From Pseudoalteromonas ruthenica (GTDB taxonomy: Bacteria; Pseudomonadota; Gammaproteobacteria; Enterobacterales; Alteromonadaceae), in the NCBI RefSeq assembly GCF_008808095.1, contig NZ_CP023396.1, positions 2,745,501-2,809,500 of the forward strand: DNA of 64,000 bases. Direction: 5' to 3'. Below the pieces are notes generated by a model. That model worked only from the letters and a program-made list of their open reading frames with translations. It was not told the origin of the DNA and did no database searches. Of the stretch, positions 63,952 through 64,000 are shown one piece after another. The translations under genes and the position numbers were made by a program. Within the stretch, counting starts at the first letter, position 1. Each line of letters starts with the position of its first letter.

Positions 63952-64000
63952 AGCCGCTTTTATCTATTGTGGCCAACACAGATAAATTTAACTATGCCGC

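Larger units (their letters stand above)
38390..64000. mobile_element. P2/HP1-like myophage prophage at dusA (right end outside window)
   Basis: The integrase beside dusA, full head-tail block, terminase/portal, holins, Ogr-type activator and Dam methylase define a temperate contractile-tailed phage. DUF2586 sheath, DUF2597-like tube, DUF2590 and the baseplate set resemble the HP1/K139 branch more than coliphage P2. No repressor or replication gene is seen, so they lie to the right of 64000. The integrase and the D/V end share one border, which differs from P2. Confidence 0.88.

Overview
The window looks like the chromosome of a marine-type gammaproteobacterium, most likely Alteromonadales (Pseudoalteromonas/Idiomarina-like). 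This rests on the gene content (TIGR03899, TIGR04219, DUF2333 and DUF3369 proteins; very long PstC/PstA permeases) and a moderate GC content. Genus is not secure. No rRNA, tRNA or CRISPR array was recognised.

Region 1 (1-6.5 kb): the 5' part of secD with yajC, tgt and queA on the minus strand (protein export and queuosine), then a multidomain c-di-GMP enzyme. Region 2 (6.7-20.3 kb) is a phosphate and polyphosphate island: an OxyR-type regulator, pitA with its DUF47 partner, phoU-pstB-pstA-pstC without pstS, a GcvR-like ACT protein, and ppk-ppx. Pho-box-like 7+4 repeats lie before pstC, before ppk and, in reversed orientation, before the pap-pitA pair. PstC and PstA carry large periplasmic insertions: a beta-propeller-like domain and a coiled coil.

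Region 3 (20.3-38.5 kb): a copper/silver operon (small metal-binding secreted protein, CusB fused to CusF, CusA, and a glutaredoxin-MauE fusion), more c-di-GMP signalling proteins, envelope proteins, a PCu(A)C copper chaperone, PspC and dusA.

Region 4 (about 38.4 kb to the end) is a P2/HP1-like myophage prophage inserted at the 5' end of dusA and not complete in the window. A tyrosine integrase abuts dusA. A head-tail block runs leftward (O, N, M, L, R, S, sheath, tube, YkuD-like protein, E/E', tape measure, DUF2590, J, I, fibres, baseplate proteins, D, V). Terminase, portal and two holin-like genes run rightward, followed by a PapB-like regulator, an Ogr-type late activator, a small conserved protein and a Dam methylase. 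Repressor, replication genes and the far att site would lie beyond 64 kb.

The most striking observations are: (a) integron gene cassettes between the integrase and the tail genes, two with complete attC sites whose R'' boxes are exact complements of the same cassette's 5' end, and no integron integrase in sight; (b) a perfect CTGT-N8-ACAG LexA box over the -10 of the ogr promoter, implying direct SOS control of the late activator; (c) an A AAA AAA -1 frameshift site joining gpE to a 62-residue E' extension; (d) a repeated TGACATAGCC motif around the regulatory region that may be a phage operator.
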